Of a DNA stretch of 64,000 nucleotides, positions 35,229 to 44,800 are shown one piece after another. Origin of the DNA: Candidatus Omnitrophota bacterium (GTDB lineage: Bacteria > Omnitrophota > Omnitrophia > Omnitrophales > JACROU01); NCBI GenBank assembly GCA_029261035.1, contig JAJDCD010000023.1, forward strand, positions 372,001 to 436,000. The letters run 5' to 3'. Below the pieces are notes generated by a model. That model was given only the letters and a program-made list of their open reading frames with translations. It had not been told where the DNA came from and ran no database searches. The translations under genes were made by a program, and so were the position numbers. Numbering within the stretch: the first letter of the stretch is position 1; each line of letters begins with the position of its first letter.

Positions 35229-36044
35229 CTATTTTTCTTCAGCCGGTTCAATTTTCTCTTCGTTTTTGTGTGCTCTGTAGTATTTCATAAATTCTGGTAA
35301 AATTTGTTTGATGATATTAGAGGGGATGGCAAAACTAATGCCTTGCGCTTCTTGGGCAACGATTTGATTGATGCCGATAAGCTTTCCTTCAATATTAACA
35401 AGAGCGCCTCCGCTGGAACCGGGATTGATTGCCGCATCTGTTTGTATCACATTTTTTAAAATAACTTGCCCTTGAGGTGTGACTAAAGTGCGCTTGTTGG
35501 CACTAACGACTCCTGTTGTAATGGTACTAGATAACCCATAAGGATTTCCTATTGCTATGACAGGCTCTCCAATGAGGAGCTGATCTGAATTTGCTAATTC
35601 AATTAATGTTAGTGGGAAAGGGGGCTCAATTTTTATAACTGCTAAATCATTAGGACGGTTGACGCCAATAAGCTTAGCAGGAAGTTTTTGTCCATTAAAC
35701 AAAGTGACAAAAATGGTTGAGGCTGCTCTATCTACGACATGGGCATTCGTGAGAATCAGCCCTTCTTGATCAATGATAACTCCAGAGCCTAAGCTAGGGA
35801 TTTTTTGTGCTTGAGCGGGTTGATTTTGATAGATTTTATCTAAGGCTTGTCCTTGATTTTTCCAGTAAGGATTTTTATTTAGAAGCACAACACGTTCTGT
35901 GCTGATGTTAACAACTGCAGGACTTACTTTTTTGAAAATTCTAACGGCGGGTGTAACCCGTGCCGGATGGACATTTTGACTGTAGCCTGTAGAATCTATA
36001 ACAAAAACAAAGAATAAAATAAAAATGATTAAGTAGTGCTTCAT
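35229..36044 (-). CDS. HtrA/DegP-type serine protease lacking a PDZ domain
   Basis: 271 residues with a signal peptide (MKHYLIIFILFFVFVIDS). Trypsin-like triad intact: H102 (TNAHVV), D133 (RPNDLAVI), S211 (NPGSSGGAL). The protein stops about 35 residues after the protease core with a Glu/Lys tail, so no PDZ domain follows as in DegP/DegS. It faces the TraB/Tiki-like gene convergently with 20 bases between. Substrate choice must rest on something other than PDZ. Confidence 0.9.
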   Translation of the reverse strand: MKHYLIIFILFFVFVIDSTGYSQNVHPARVTPAVRIFKKVSPAVVNISTERVVLLNKNPYWKNQGQALDKIYQNQPAQAQKIPSLGSGVIIDQEGLILTNAHVVDRAASTIFVTLFNGQKLPAKLIGVNRPNDLAVIKIEPPFPLTLIELANSDQLLIGEPVIAIGNPYGLSSTITTGVVSANKRTLVTPQGQVILKNVIQTDAAINPGSSGGALVNIEGKLIGINQIVAQEAQGISFAIPSNIIKQILPEFMKYYRAHKNEEKIEPAEEK

Positions 36045-36136
36045 AATAAAATCCTTTTTAAGTATTGCTTATTAGACGAATCATCCTTGATTGTTATTCA
36101 TCGTGTTCGTATGTCATTAATTCTAACACATCTAGG

Positions 36137-37330
36137 CTAGCTTTCTTGCCAGGATACAACGTCGGTTTCACTTTTAGAACTATTTCCAGCATCTGCTAAG
36201 GCAGCGTCATAGTGAATGTTTGTATTATCACTCGTTACTTTGTGGCCAACGACAGCTCCGAAGAAATCTAGGTTACCGTCGGAAGGGGAGCCGTTTAGGC
36301 TAATGCCATCTTGAAATTTCCCCGCCTCGGGAGCGTAGATTACTCCATAGAGAGACCCATCTCCTTGAAGCGTGACTTCATTATCACCTGATATTTTAAT
36401 AATAAAATTAGCAGGCTTATTGTCAGGGGTGTTGACTGTATCTGCAACAATGCTGACATCACCTGTTACATAAAGTTCTACTGGCCCGGCGATATTGAGG
36501 GTGCTATTGCTTTCAATGGTAACTCCCGAAAATAAATGGGCACCACCGGCTAAAGGGCGTGTGGTTGAGGTTTCGACTAAAAGCTCACCGCTTGGAAGAA
36601 GGTTTTCTGGGATGCTAACAGGATCGAAAACACGTTGTGAGTTGTTGACTAAAGTGTTCCCTTGAATCGTGGCATTTCCCGAGACAGCAATGACTGAGTT
36701 AGGATCTCCTCCTGTACCGACAGTAACATCCCCATCAACATTTGCATTGCCTGTAAGAGTGATGCTGTTCTGTGCAATTGTATTGCTGACAATGTGTCCT
36801 TCGGAACCGACATTGCCAGACTCTCCATATGCGCCTAGATCGGAATCGTAACTATCTGTGGTCGTATTTCCTTTTAATGTAATTGCTTTTTCAGCAAAAA
36901 TGGGTTGGGCATATAATGCTTGTGGTGTAATTGTGATGTAGGATGTAACGGTTCTTTCTTGATAAGCATAAGATGCTGTTTGATTGTCGGGTGCGTATCC
37001 TGTAGAAATAATTTTTCTTACATTAGGGTTGCCGCCAGGGTCTGGTTGGATCACAGAGACAGAGTAAGAACCGTCTCCTAAGGACAGGGCATTTCCGGTG
37101 CCTGCGTAGTTGGCGTCTAAACTGAGCGCCGCAACAGCAGAGTCGACTCCTGCTTCAGCTAGATTGAAAGCAATGATGCGGTTTTGTTCCATTTCTATCT
37201 GCTTACGCTCACTCATGGAACTATTTAAGAGGGATGTGGAAATAGTAGCCATCACAATAATAAAGATCACAGAGGTAACCATAACAACCCCTTTGTTATT
37301 ATTGAGATTTCTCAATTTAACTTCCATCAT
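36137..37330 (-). CDS. PilX-like pilus assembly / pseudopilin protein
   Basis: Start at 37330 follows ggaaaggaag on the minus strand. An N-terminal LNNNKGVVMVTSVIFIIVMA membrane segment and SERKQIEMEQNRIIAFNLAE AGVDSAVAAL are the PilX_N pattern (AEAGVDSA). The remaining 300 residues are Gly/Asn/Thr-rich and beta-like (ITLKGNTTTDSY, VSGNATIQGNTLVNNSQ), the form of exported PilX/DUF4900-type proteins. It is last in a leftward operon with two prepilins. About 397 residues, with the surface part much larger than in PilX. Confidence 0.78.
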   Translation of the reverse strand: MMEVKLRNLNNNKGVVMVTSVIFIIVMATISTSLLNSSMSERKQIEMEQNRIIAFNLAEAGVDSAVAALSLDANYAGTGNALSLGDGSYSVSVIQPDPGGNPNVRKIISTGYAPDNQTASYAYQERTVTSYITITPQALYAQPIFAEKAITLKGNTTTDSYDSDLGAYGESGNVGSEGHIVSNTIAQNSITLTGNANVDGDVTVGTGGDPNSVIAVSGNATIQGNTLVNNSQRVFDPVSIPENLLPSGELLVETSTTRPLAGGAHLFSGVTIESNSTLNIAGPVELYVTGDVSIVADTVNTPDNKPANFIIKISGDNEVTLQGDGSLYGVIYAPEAGKFQDGISLNGSPSDGNLDFFGAVVGHKVTSDNTNIHYDAALADAGNSSKSETDVVSWQES

Positions 37331-37432
37331 TACTTCCTTTCCCACATAAAGATACAACCTTTGCCCTTACTATTAATGATAAGGGGAAAAGAGATATTTT
37401 TCCATTAGATTATGTGGAATAGAAAGGTGGTT

Positions 37433-38008
37433 TTATGAGGTGTTTCTGAGATTGACTTCACCTGTGACAAAAATATTAACCGTTTGTCCTTTGAGCAGCG
37501 TGTTTGCCAGCCCCATATTTATGGTGATTTGAGAAGGGTTTCCAACCTGGTCCAGTTGAAATTGGAGTCGATTAGGATCTCCAGCATTATTATTTACATG
37601 GTTCGCTAAAACAATTTGAGAGGCGCTTCCGACTTGTGTGCGAAGGAGTTGTACATTATTAATGCCTCCGATGGAATAGGTGATTTGAGAAGACCAAGTA
37701 ATTTCTCCTGTGTTAGAGTCAACCGTCTGTGGGATTTGAAAAGTGATATTATTTCCCTGGGCATTTACAGTAATTGTACTGGGTTGTGCTTGCCTTAGTT
37801 CTTTTAACATGCGATCAATAGATGAGCGCGCTTCTTGTTGCAGAGATAGTTTTTCACTGCCAATTTCTACTAATGTTTCTCCGGCTAAAAATATGGTCAT
37901 AAGTAGAAGTCCTAAAATAGCAAAGACGCCTAATGTGACCATCATCTCTAAAAGAGTCCAACCTTTTTTATTCCAAAAGATTCGTTTTTTTAGTGCCAGC
38001 ATATTCAT
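37433..38008 (-). CDS. Prepilin-like protein (PilW-like)
   Basis: 191 residues. A type IV prepilin leader: positively charged KKRIFWNKKG then WTLLEMMVTLGVFAILGLLL, cleavage after G with E five residues later. The mature part starts FLAGETLVEIGSEKLSLQQEARSS and is beta-rich (TITVNAQGNNITFQIPQTVD). It corresponds in position and size to 39047-39688 of the facing operon. Confidence 0.85.
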   Translation of the reverse strand: MNMLALKKRIFWNKKGWTLLEMMVTLGVFAILGLLLMTIFLAGETLVEIGSEKLSLQQEARSSIDRMLKELRQAQPSTITVNAQGNNITFQIPQTVDSNTGEITWSSQITYSIGGINNVQLLRTQVGSASQIVLANHVNNNAGDPNRLQFQLDQVGNPSQITINMGLANTLLKGQTVNIFVTGEVNLRNTS

Positions 38009-38014
38009 ATCGAA

Positions 38015-38437
38015 TTACCTCTGTGTCACTAATGTTGTTAGTTGAGTCGTCATTGTTCTGTTATTTCCATTTTTTGTTGTTGAGTTCCAAGTCACAGAAA
38101 TAGTTAGATTCAGTGGATTTTCTGTTGTAGACACATAATTAATTGTTACTTGTTCTCCAGGTAAGTTATTGAAACCCGCAATAGCTTGGTTATCCGGAAA
38201 AGTATTGATAACGTTTTCAGGAAAAAGCCCTATGGCACTTTGTTGTCTAACTTGCTCTATGGCTCTATGGGCGTCTTGTAAGGCGACAATTTCTTCGTAG
38301 CTCATTTCATTTGTTTGAGATATATAGTTAACAGCAGAAATACTTAATGATAGAGCCACAAATAAAACAATGGCTGATATGAAGAACTCTAGCAACGAGA
38401 AACCTTTGGAATTTAAGATGTGACTTTTTTGTTTCAC
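38015..38437 (-). CDS. Prepilin-like protein (PilV-like)
   Basis: 140 residues from GTG 38437 with a gaggg site. Leader NSKG followed by FSLLEFFISAIVLFVALSLS, cleaved after G. The mature helix continues EEIVALQDAHRAIEQVRQQS. Its stop lies six bases before the next prepilin start on the same strand. Its counterpart in the facing operon is 38620-39036. Confidence 0.85.
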   Translation of the reverse strand: MKQKSHILNSKGFSLLEFFISAIVLFVALSLSISAVNYISQTNEMSYEEIVALQDAHRAIEQVRQQSAIGLFPENVINTFPDNQAIAGFNNLPGEQVTINYVSTTENPLNLTISVTWNSTTKNGNNRTMTTQLTTLVTQR

Positions 38438-38619
38438 TCTCTTGCCCTCTTATAGTAATTCTAAATAGGTTGCGCGAGCCCTGTAAAAAAGTTTTAACAA
38501 ATGACAAAAATTTTTACAACTCACTATAAATTCTACACTTAGAGCATTGTATTCGCAAATGGTTCAAGGCATAATTATAGTAGGTGCATGGAGAATAACT
38601 GGGAAATGAGGCTGAAAAT

Positions 38620-39036
38620 ATGGATATCAAGCAAGGGGTTCAAGCGACAAAGGAAAAATTTAAAACAACCAAAGGGATCATGTTGGTAGAGCTTTTATTT
38701 AGTTTAGGAGTTCTAGTTGTGGTGATGTTGGTCGCTTTTTATGTTCTGCTAGCCGCACACCATTTATCCGAAGAATCTAGGCAGCGATTACTTGCGCTTA
38801 ATACTGCGAATACGGTTTTGGAAATTGTGAAAGAAACACCTCTTCAGGGTGTGGGTGGAATCGTTCCGAATAATTTTTTGTCAGCTGATTTACCTAATGG
38901 AAATGTAGCTATTGTGACAAATCCAATTAATTTAAATGGAGCGCAGATTGCGACGATTACGGTTAATGTAACTTGGGTTGGGCCGAGAGGGCGGGCTTTG
39001 AATCTGCAAATATCCACGATGAAGAGTGTTTTTTGA
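38620..39036 (+). CDS. Prepilin-like protein (PilV-like), facing operon
   Basis: 138 residues. Leader ...KFKTTKG then IMLVELLFSLGVLVVVMLVA, with E5 after the G cleavage point. Mature helix: EESRQRLLALNTANTVLEIV. Same length and layout as 38015-38437 but read in the opposite direction; the two share a 180-base intergenic region that must hold both promoters. It overlaps or abuts the next prepilin gene. Confidence 0.85.
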   Translation: MDIKQGVQATKEKFKTTKGIMLVELLFSLGVLVVVMLVAFYVLLAAHHLSEESRQRLLALNTANTVLEIVKETPLQGVGGIVPNNFLSADLPNGNVAIVTNPINLNGAQIATITVNVTWVGPRGRALNLQISTMKSVF

Positions 39037-39046
39037 GGGGAATAAA

Positions 39047-39688
39047 ATGAATTTATTAAAAAAATGGAATAAAAAAGGTTTTACATTAGTAGAGTTATTA
39101 ATGGTGGCAATTATTTTTCCACTTTTAATTCTAACAACTTATTCTGTTTTGGAAATGGCAGGGGTTATTTTTAGGAGTGATACGGTTTATTCTCAATTGA
39201 ATCAGAGTTCGATGCAAGTGCTAAGACATGTGACACGAGAAGTGTCTCAAACAAGTCCTTTAGCTTCTCCTAGCCATCTCAACATAACGTTAGACGGGCA
39301 AGGGCAATCGGTATTACGATTTCAAGTTCCTGTTGATTGGGATAATGACGGAGATGCCGTTCAAGGCACTAATAGCAATGTAGTCGAGTGGGGAGCTTAC
39401 AATCAATCAGGAGATACTCAGAATGGAGTTTTGGACGGATGGGTTCAATATTCGGTTACGAATGGGCAATTGATTCGAGATGTTTTGACTTCAGGGCTTG
39501 TTGTAATTCAAGGAAATTCAAAAGTGATTTCAGATAATGTTACTTTATTCAGCACGATTCAAAATAATGATCGTATTCAACTTAATTTAACGGTTCAACG
39601 ATCTGACACTGTAGGTCAAGGAGGAACCGCCAGGCCGGTACAGCAAATTTTTAGTCAGGAAGTATTAATGAGAAATTCAGTAAATTAG
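39047..39688 (+). CDS. Prepilin-like protein (PilW-like), facing operon
   Basis: ATG 39047 follows gagggga. 213 residues: leader LKKWNKKG, then FTLVELLMVAIIFPLLILTT; mature part with VLEMAGVIFRSDTVYSQLNQ and a beta-rich C-terminus (QVPVDWDNDGDAVQGTN, VVEWGAYNQSGDTQNGVLDG). Slightly longer than its mirror partner at 37433-38008. Confidence 0.87.
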   Translation: MNLLKKWNKKGFTLVELLMVAIIFPLLILTTYSVLEMAGVIFRSDTVYSQLNQSSMQVLRHVTREVSQTSPLASPSHLNITLDGQGQSVLRFQVPVDWDNDGDAVQGTNSNVVEWGAYNQSGDTQNGVLDGWVQYSVTNGQLIRDVLTSGLVVIQGNSKVISDNVTLFSTIQNNDRIQLNLTVQRSDTVGQGGTARPVQQIFSQEVLMRNSVN

Positions 39689-39710
39689 TTTTGGTGAGGG
39701 GTTGTGAGTG

Positions 39711-41153
39711 ATGGATAAAAAGAAGATATTTCAAAATGACAATGGCTTTGTTCTGTTAGGAACTTATATGATGATTTTCTTTATATTAACACTCTCAAGT
39801 ATCGCGTTAGGGAAATCCATATATGAGGTCCGTCATGTGGAAAGAGAAATGAATCGTTTAAGCAGTCACTTTGCTGCTGAGGCAGCCCTTCAAAGTGCTT
39901 TGTCTCAAATTGGGCAAAATGCATATACGGGTTTTATTAATACTGCAGCTATTAATGTTGCTAATTTTCAATCTTCTTCAGGGATTGCCGTGGGAAGTTT
40001 TACCGCTAATTTAAGTTATCCGAATCAAGCAGACTGGGTGGTTGTTACGGCGCAAGGGACAGTGAATGGAGAGACGCGTAATTTAGAAGGCCGTGTTTTT
40101 TTAGATTCTAATTTATCTAAATACTTAGTCTACACAACAGGTAACTTTTCTTCTGGAACAAATGCTCAGTATGGATACCATGATGGAGTCAACCCTGAAG
40201 GGGTTTCTTCGAATGAAAACGACAGAGCCGCGCTCTATTTCAACGGAGACTACAATGCTTCGGGAACGAATGTGCAAATTTATGGGGATGTTCATACACA
40301 AGGAAATATTACAGGAACAGGCTCGTCTCAGATTCATGGCGATGGTTATGCAAGCGATTTTGAATTAGATCAAAATGGGAATGTTGTGGATGACGGTATT
40401 AATGGAGCTATTGTAGTTACAGATGGATTTACAGATGATTCCGATCGCGATAATGATGGCAGTATAACGAGTATGGACGCTCCTGATCATCATGATTTAA
40501 CAACTCTTGGCGAAGATGATGCACACGCTATTGAACTCTTAACAGGGATTGATAACAATTTTTATCAGACCAATAATGACACTCCTTATTTTGCAGGAGT
40601 GAGTGCGGAAACACGTTTTGTCGAGTTTCAGGCGAGTGGTACTTCAACGCAAATTGTGGAATATTCTGCGGACTGGGTTGCTGTAATTAATAATTATACA
40701 TTACCTGAAAGTGCCATTGTGTATGTGAACGGAGATGTTCACTTGCGCGGAGAGATTGAAGGTCGTGTGAGTGTTGTTTCTACCGATGACATTTACTTTG
40801 ATGGCAACTTAACTTATACAGGCAATAATTCTTTTGCAGACGCTACACACTCTACCGCTTTTTTGGCGCAAGATAAAATTTACATACGTCCTGTTGATGT
40901 TGAGGTTAGTGGCATTTTGTATGCTCAAAATGAAGATGGGGGCACCGCGTTGAATGGAGATTATGATTTAGCAGGAGTTTATAATCCTGATTCCAAAGCT
41001 CGTTTGAGGCTTTTCGGAAATAGAATTCTTGAAGGCTCATCTAATACGGGAGTGTATGACGACCGTGTTTATGGATATGATGAAAATTTAAAATATTATA
41101 GACCGCCAGGCATTCCTGTTCAGCCTGAGTTGAGAATGGTGCGAGAAATTTAG
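39711..41153 (+). CDS. PilX-like pilus assembly protein, facing operon
   Basis: About 480 residues. N-terminal GFVLLGTYMMIFFILTLSSI then EVRHVEREMNRLSSHFAAEA ALQSAL, the PilX-type pattern. The large remainder is a beta-rich extracellular region with YSADWVAVINNYTLPESAIV, VNGDVHLRGEIEGRVSVVS and SGILYAQNEDGGTALNGDY, as in DUF4900-like proteins. Asp-rich loops (DDSDRDNDGSI) could bind calcium. The gene is third in the rightward operon, matching 36137-37330. Confidence 0.75.
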   Translation: MDKKKIFQNDNGFVLLGTYMMIFFILTLSSIALGKSIYEVRHVEREMNRLSSHFAAEAALQSALSQIGQNAYTGFINTAAINVANFQSSSGIAVGSFTANLSYPNQADWVVVTAQGTVNGETRNLEGRVFLDSNLSKYLVYTTGNFSSGTNAQYGYHDGVNPEGVSSNENDRAALYFNGDYNASGTNVQIYGDVHTQGNITGTGSSQIHGDGYASDFELDQNGNVVDDGINGAIVVTDGFTDDSDRDNDGSITSMDAPDHHDLTTLGEDDAHAIELLTGIDNNFYQTNNDTPYFAGVSAETRFVEFQASGTSTQIVEYSADWVAVINNYTLPESAIVYVNGDVHLRGEIEGRVSVVSTDDIYFDGNLTYTGNNSFADATHSTAFLAQDKIYIRPVDVEVSGILYAQNEDGGTALNGDYDLAGVYNPDSKARLRLFGNRILEGSSNTGVYDDRVYGYDENLKYYRPPGIPVQPELRMVREI

Positions 41154-41164
41154 GGGGGAGTAAA

Positions 41165-41452
41165 ATGAATCGATATTTGTTAGTCATTGTCTTGCTTGTA
41201 GGAGTCGCAACTCTTTATTTGTATGGTCCTATGAAACCTCAACCCAAAGAAGTTGTGCTTAAAAAAACAGTTGTAGTTGAAGAATCTGGCCCCTTGCCAA
41301 AATTAGAGCAAAATTATAAATATGTGAGTCAATCAGAAGAAAAGAAAAAGAAGACTATTTTTGAGAGAGAAGAAGCGTTTGTTTTTAAAGAAGACCCTGA
41401 CCGTCTGCAACCTATCCCAAAAGAGTACAAGAATATTCCTGTGGTTGATTAA
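41165..41452 (+). CDS. Small membrane-anchored protein at end of pilin operon
   Basis: 95 residues with an N-terminal segment (YLLVIVLLVGVATLYLYGPM) and a charged tail (KTVVVEESGPLPKLEQNYKY, SEEKKKKTIFEREEAFVFKE). No family recognised. It begins 12 bases after the PilX-like gene behind a gggggag site, so it belongs to the operon; a bitopic assembly factor is possible. Confidence 0.6.
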   Translation: MNRYLLVIVLLVGVATLYLYGPMKPQPKEVVLKKTVVVEESGPLPKLEQNYKYVSQSEEKKKKTIFEREEAFVFKEDPDRLQPIPKEYKNIPVVD

Positions 41453-41541
41453 GCAAAAAGAAAATGAGTTATGTTATGGTGAGGCAGCTCTTTCGCACCT
41501 GTCTTGTCATATGGTATTATTTTATTAGAGGTGTTGACCGG

Positions 41542-41670
41542 ATGAAATTACATTTGCCGTGGCATATAAATGGGCTTCAGGTGGTGTTTATGGTTCTTTG
41601 GTCCGTGCTTATGATTTACCTTGTTGTAGCATTATTTGGGCTTATGGTTTATGACTTTACAGTGAGATAA
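41542..41670 (+). CDS. Possible 42-residue single-TM protein
   Basis: From ATG 41542: KLHLPWHINGLQVVFMVLW then a hydrophobic SVLMIYLVVALFGLMVYDF. The in-frame upstream ATG at 41464 gives 68 residues but has a weaker site. There is no homologue I recognise. It is retained only because it follows the operon closely and forms a neat membrane segment. Confidence 0.35.
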   Translation: MKLHLPWHINGLQVVFMVLWSVLMIYLVVALFGLMVYDFTVR

Positions 41671-41731
41671 TATTTAAGAACCCCCGCCATTTAGCGTTTT
41701 ACTTTTTCTTTTTGTCTACTCATAGTGTCTC

Positions 41732-41752
41732 TCCACAAAAAATTGTGGATAA
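41732..41752. promoter_or_regulatory. Hairpin containing a DnaA-box consensus
   Basis: TCCACAA (41732-41738) pairs with TTGTGGA (41743-41749); the right arm runs into TGTGGATAA (41744-41752), the exact complement of the DnaA box TTATCCACA. Only one such box is here, so this is not a replication origin. It could be a DnaA-titration or regulatory site before the large gene at 41888. Confidence 0.35.
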
Positions 41753-41887
41753 CCTCATATGGTATGTTTTCCCCAAAAAACAAAGTTTTTTTAAAAGATA
41801 TATAAACTTCATTGTATGAGAGACGATAACGAAATCAATATCTCTAGAAGTGTAATTTTCTAGGATGAATTTTGCAAGGAGGCAAAA

Positions 41888-44800
41888 TTGAAGAAGACCC
41901 TGGTACTTAGTTTAGTTATTTCTATAGGGTTACAAGGCTTTGCTCCTCAAGGAGGAGGGGCAGAACCTATTTCTGTAACACCTTTAAATCAAGATGCGAT
42001 TCGTGTGCCCGCACACATGGGAAAAATATCTAGAACCTTTCTTTTTTCTGAAGAATTTCAGAACTCCAATACAAGTAAATCTGTTTTTGTTTCTACACAA
42101 AAGAAAAAACCAATGGTTATTTTAATTGCCGATGCGCATGCAAGTATTGGAATTCAAAGTAAAATTGCAGAAGCGATGGAATATTTTTCTAAAGAGTATG
42201 GATTGAAGGATGTTTATGTTGAAGGTGCTGATCAAAAAATCGACCTTGATTTCTATCGGTCTTTTCCGGATAAAGAAGTGCTTAGAAAAGTAGCCCGCAT
42301 GTGGTTTTATCAAAGAAAACTTTCAGGCCCAGAATACAAAGCTATTATTTCAGAAAGAGAATTTAACCTGCAAGGAATCGAAGAACTCGCTTTATACGAA
42401 CAGAACAAAGAAGCAGCTCTTTGGACTTTAAAACATAGAAAAGAATTAATTTCAAAAATTAAAAAAATGGCAGAAGACTTGTCCGAACTTCAAGAAAAAT
42501 ATTATTCAAAAAAAATGATTCAGTTTGAAAAAGAGTTGAAGAGAATAAAAAAAGGATTTTCTCCTAGCGATACGATGATTCAGCAATTTTTGTTTCAATT
42601 AAACAAACCTCTGACGGAAGAAAGTCAGCCGGGAGAAGTGATAAAAAATTGGTTTCGCTTTTTAAGAACATTGAATCCTGGTTTTGTTGAAACGAAGGAA
42701 GAAAGTATCTTAAATTACTATTCTGGATTGCTGGAGCTTTTAAATCAGCTTGTTTCTTTAGAGTTAACCCGCAATAGTTGGCAAGCGCTTGAAGGGGCCT
42801 TGCTGCAATTAGATGAAATCGAATTTCTCTCTAAGGAGTTTACACGAGATGCATCTTCATTGATTGTTTCTATTGAAGATTTTGTGAGACAAATCAGAGA
42901 GCCTTTGCGTTTTTATCGTTTAGCAGAAACTAGAGACGAAATGTTATTCAAAAATTTAAAAGCCTTATTAAAGCCAGGGGAAATGTCTTGGGTTATTGTC
43001 GGTGGATTCCATTTAGACGGTATGATGCAGCGTATGAAAAAAGATCGAATTCCTTATCTTGTTTTTACCCCTTCCTTGAAGCAGGTTGAAAAGAACTCGG
43101 TTAAGTTTTATCGAAATCTTTTAGGAGAAGAGAATAAGCAAAATATTTTTGCAACTCTTCAATTGTATTCTCGTCTATTGCGTCCGGATACGCGCCTTGA
43201 ATTTATCAAGCAGTTGATTACTTCAACATCAAATCGTTTTCCAGACATTCGATCATGGTTATGGAGAAATGGCTTCTCATCCCTGGGAGAACCTCTAGAT
43301 CAAGAATTGGCACGTAGATTGTTTCAAGCAGAAATTGTTGGCCCTGAAGAAACTGAGTTGGTATTTCGAGATGTGAATCAAATGATGTTTGAGGCGGCTA
43401 GTTTGGGTAATAATAATGCGGATGATTGGATGGGTGATTCGAGAGATGATTATTGGAATGAAATGGAAGTTCCCAAGTGGGAAGCATCCCCAAATCCATT
43501 AGATGAGAAGGACTCTGATGTTGTAGATAGGAGTGAAACTGTATCTTTATCATCATCTTCTTCTAAAATTCAATCTAGAATTAGAGCTTCGAGCCCCATG
43601 CTTATTTCTCGAGGGATTCAACAAGAATTAAATAAGATGCAAGCAGTGGAAGAAAAGAAACTATTCCTGAAGGAATTGGTCCAAGTTTATGCTTCGTTGA
43701 CAGACTCTCATGAGCGCTACAAATTAAAAGAAGCATTTTCGATGATTCTTGATGTCGAGTTGCTTCATGATTGGACTTCTCTTTTTGGCATTGATGATAT
43801 TCAACTTCGATCTGCTGCTATTGTTCTTTACGATAGCGTTTTATCTAAAAAGAAAACTCGGCTCTCAACAAGAGAGGATTCTTATATTTCTATTTATATT
43901 GGATTAAGAGGTTTGGCAGGGGATAGCAAAGTGGATGAAGGTTTGCTTTCTATTTTAGCGCCTTCTCTTTTAAGTGAGAATGCCTATACCCGAAGTCTGG
44001 TATGGGATGTTTTTCGAAACTCTGGAACTTCTTCAGAAAGAATCGATCTAGTCATTGGAGACTTACAGGCATTTTATAAAAGACCGGCTGAAAAGAAAAA
44101 AATCAGTGCGATTCAACAATTTTTGATTTTAAAAGGAGAGCAACAAAAAGAACCTCTCAGCCGTAGATTAAAAGCTGTGATTGATTTAGGTGTGTTAATG
44201 ACACAACAACCCTTATTAAGAGACTTGCAAACAAGTGCGGATGACTTCTCAAGACAGTTTGTTTTGTGGGAAGCGGCACGCGAACCCAACTTAGATTCAG
44301 AACTGATTGGGATTGTCTTCCCGGGTATTTCGGATCCGGATCCTATGATTCGATATTTAGCGTTAAAAATTTTGATTCGTAATCAAATTTCTTCGGAAGA
44401 ATTTTTGGAGTATTTAAATCAAGCGTTGGTAACTTACCAAGAGTATAAACAAATTACGCTCCTTCTCAACCGCCTTAAAAAAGAATTAGAACCTATTTGG
44501 GAACGCTTACTACAAGTTTACTCCTTGGTAGATGCAAATGTGTTTTTATCTCTTGTACAGCAATTTGAAAGTGTTGTAAGAGATGCTTCCGTGATTGAAT
44601 CAAAGGTTGAAATCAGCGATCTTAAGGCTCTAAACCAAAAACAAACAGCACTTAGGGCTATTCAGCTTTTAATTAAAAAAGCTTCTGAAGGAACACGTCC
44701 TGCACGGTTTGTTTTGCCCGGCGACAGTGAGCTGTTAGAATCAGCACAAATCAAACGTATTAAACAAAGTGCTTTGCGTCTTGTAAAAAGTGAAGAAGGC

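Noticed and set aside
41732-41752. Chromosome origin near 41.7 kb
   Set aside because: Only one DnaA box, no dnaA or dnaN gene and no AT-rich unwinding region beside it.
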